Origin: Symbiodinium natans
Lineage: Eukaryota; Sar; Dinophyceae; Suessiales; Symbiodiniaceae
Direction of reading: 5' to 3'
Assembly (NCBI GenBank): GCA_905221605.1
Contig: CAJNDS010002346.1
Coordinates: forward strand, 186,001 to 250,000
DNA length: 64,000 bases
The notes under the pieces are model-generated. The model did not search any database. It had not been told where the DNA came from and was given only the letters and a program-made list of their open reading frames with translations. The position numbers and the translations under genes are program-made. Positions within the stretch are counted from its first letter, which is position 1; each line of letters starts with the position of its first letter. Below, in pieces: positions 63,936-64,000 of this stretch.

Positions 63936-64000
63936 CCTGCCAACCTGCCAAATGCAGGAGCCCGGGACCTGCGCATTCCATGGAGGAGAAGTTGAGGCAA

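Overview
The window looks like nuclear DNA of a dinoflagellate. The reasons are the plant-type telomere heptamer (TTTAGGG/CCCTAAA), which occurs throughout as interstitial tracts; small exons lying almost entirely on the minus strand; introns that end AG|G and begin with GT, GC or GA; dense short inverted-repeat elements that behave as introners; and TIR-like FISHAW proteins of a kind I associate with symbiodiniacean predicted proteomes. No database was searched, so the organism call is an inference.

Layout. From about 1 to 62.15 kb the sequence alternates between telomere-like tracts (both orientations, many degenerate or variant), MITE-like inverted-repeat elements, and 'islands' of 40-170 bp that are open in a minus-strand frame and read like protein, often transmembrane. 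I interpret the islands as exons and the rest as intron or intergenic DNA. From 62.15 to 64.0 kb there are no telomeric tracts and the minus-strand exons are long.

The best resolved part is a tandem duplication of one gene. Copy B (minus, 23665 to 17122) and copy A (minus, 16171 to 8640) can be assembled exon by exon into uninterrupted frames of 562 and 560 codons. The protein has an N-terminal TIR-like domain (FISHAW at residues 96-101, WCGYE at 173-177) followed by 7-8 membrane segments and a short acidic tail. Every acceptor is AG|G; donors are GT, GC or GA. Three introns are present in only one copy. Each is an inverted-repeat insertion with a 4-bp target duplication beginning GC, and removing it from GC to AG|G restores the other copy's frame exactly. 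One of these introns is mostly telomere repeats. Downstream of copy A are exons of a possible extracellular protein (8.3-4.9 kb) and a new minus-strand gene starting with a signal-peptide exon at 3946.

Upstream (24-62 kb) I list many probable minus-strand exons. The clearest belong to a major-facilitator transporter (50.67-47.99 kb, with probable later exons at 41.07-40.99 and 40.42-40.32 kb), whose proposed intron space contains a 2.2-kb composite element with 56-bp terminal inverted repeats around a ~112-bp satellite array (44.68-46.88 kb). Full gene boundaries could not be set from sequence alone outside the duplicated pair.

The most interesting biology is the link between introners and telomeric repeats: telomeric tracts sit inside introners, break or cap other MITEs, interrupt a tandem repeat, form head-to-head fusion-like palindromes, and in places provide the splice signals (TTTAG|G and G|GTTTAG) themselves.
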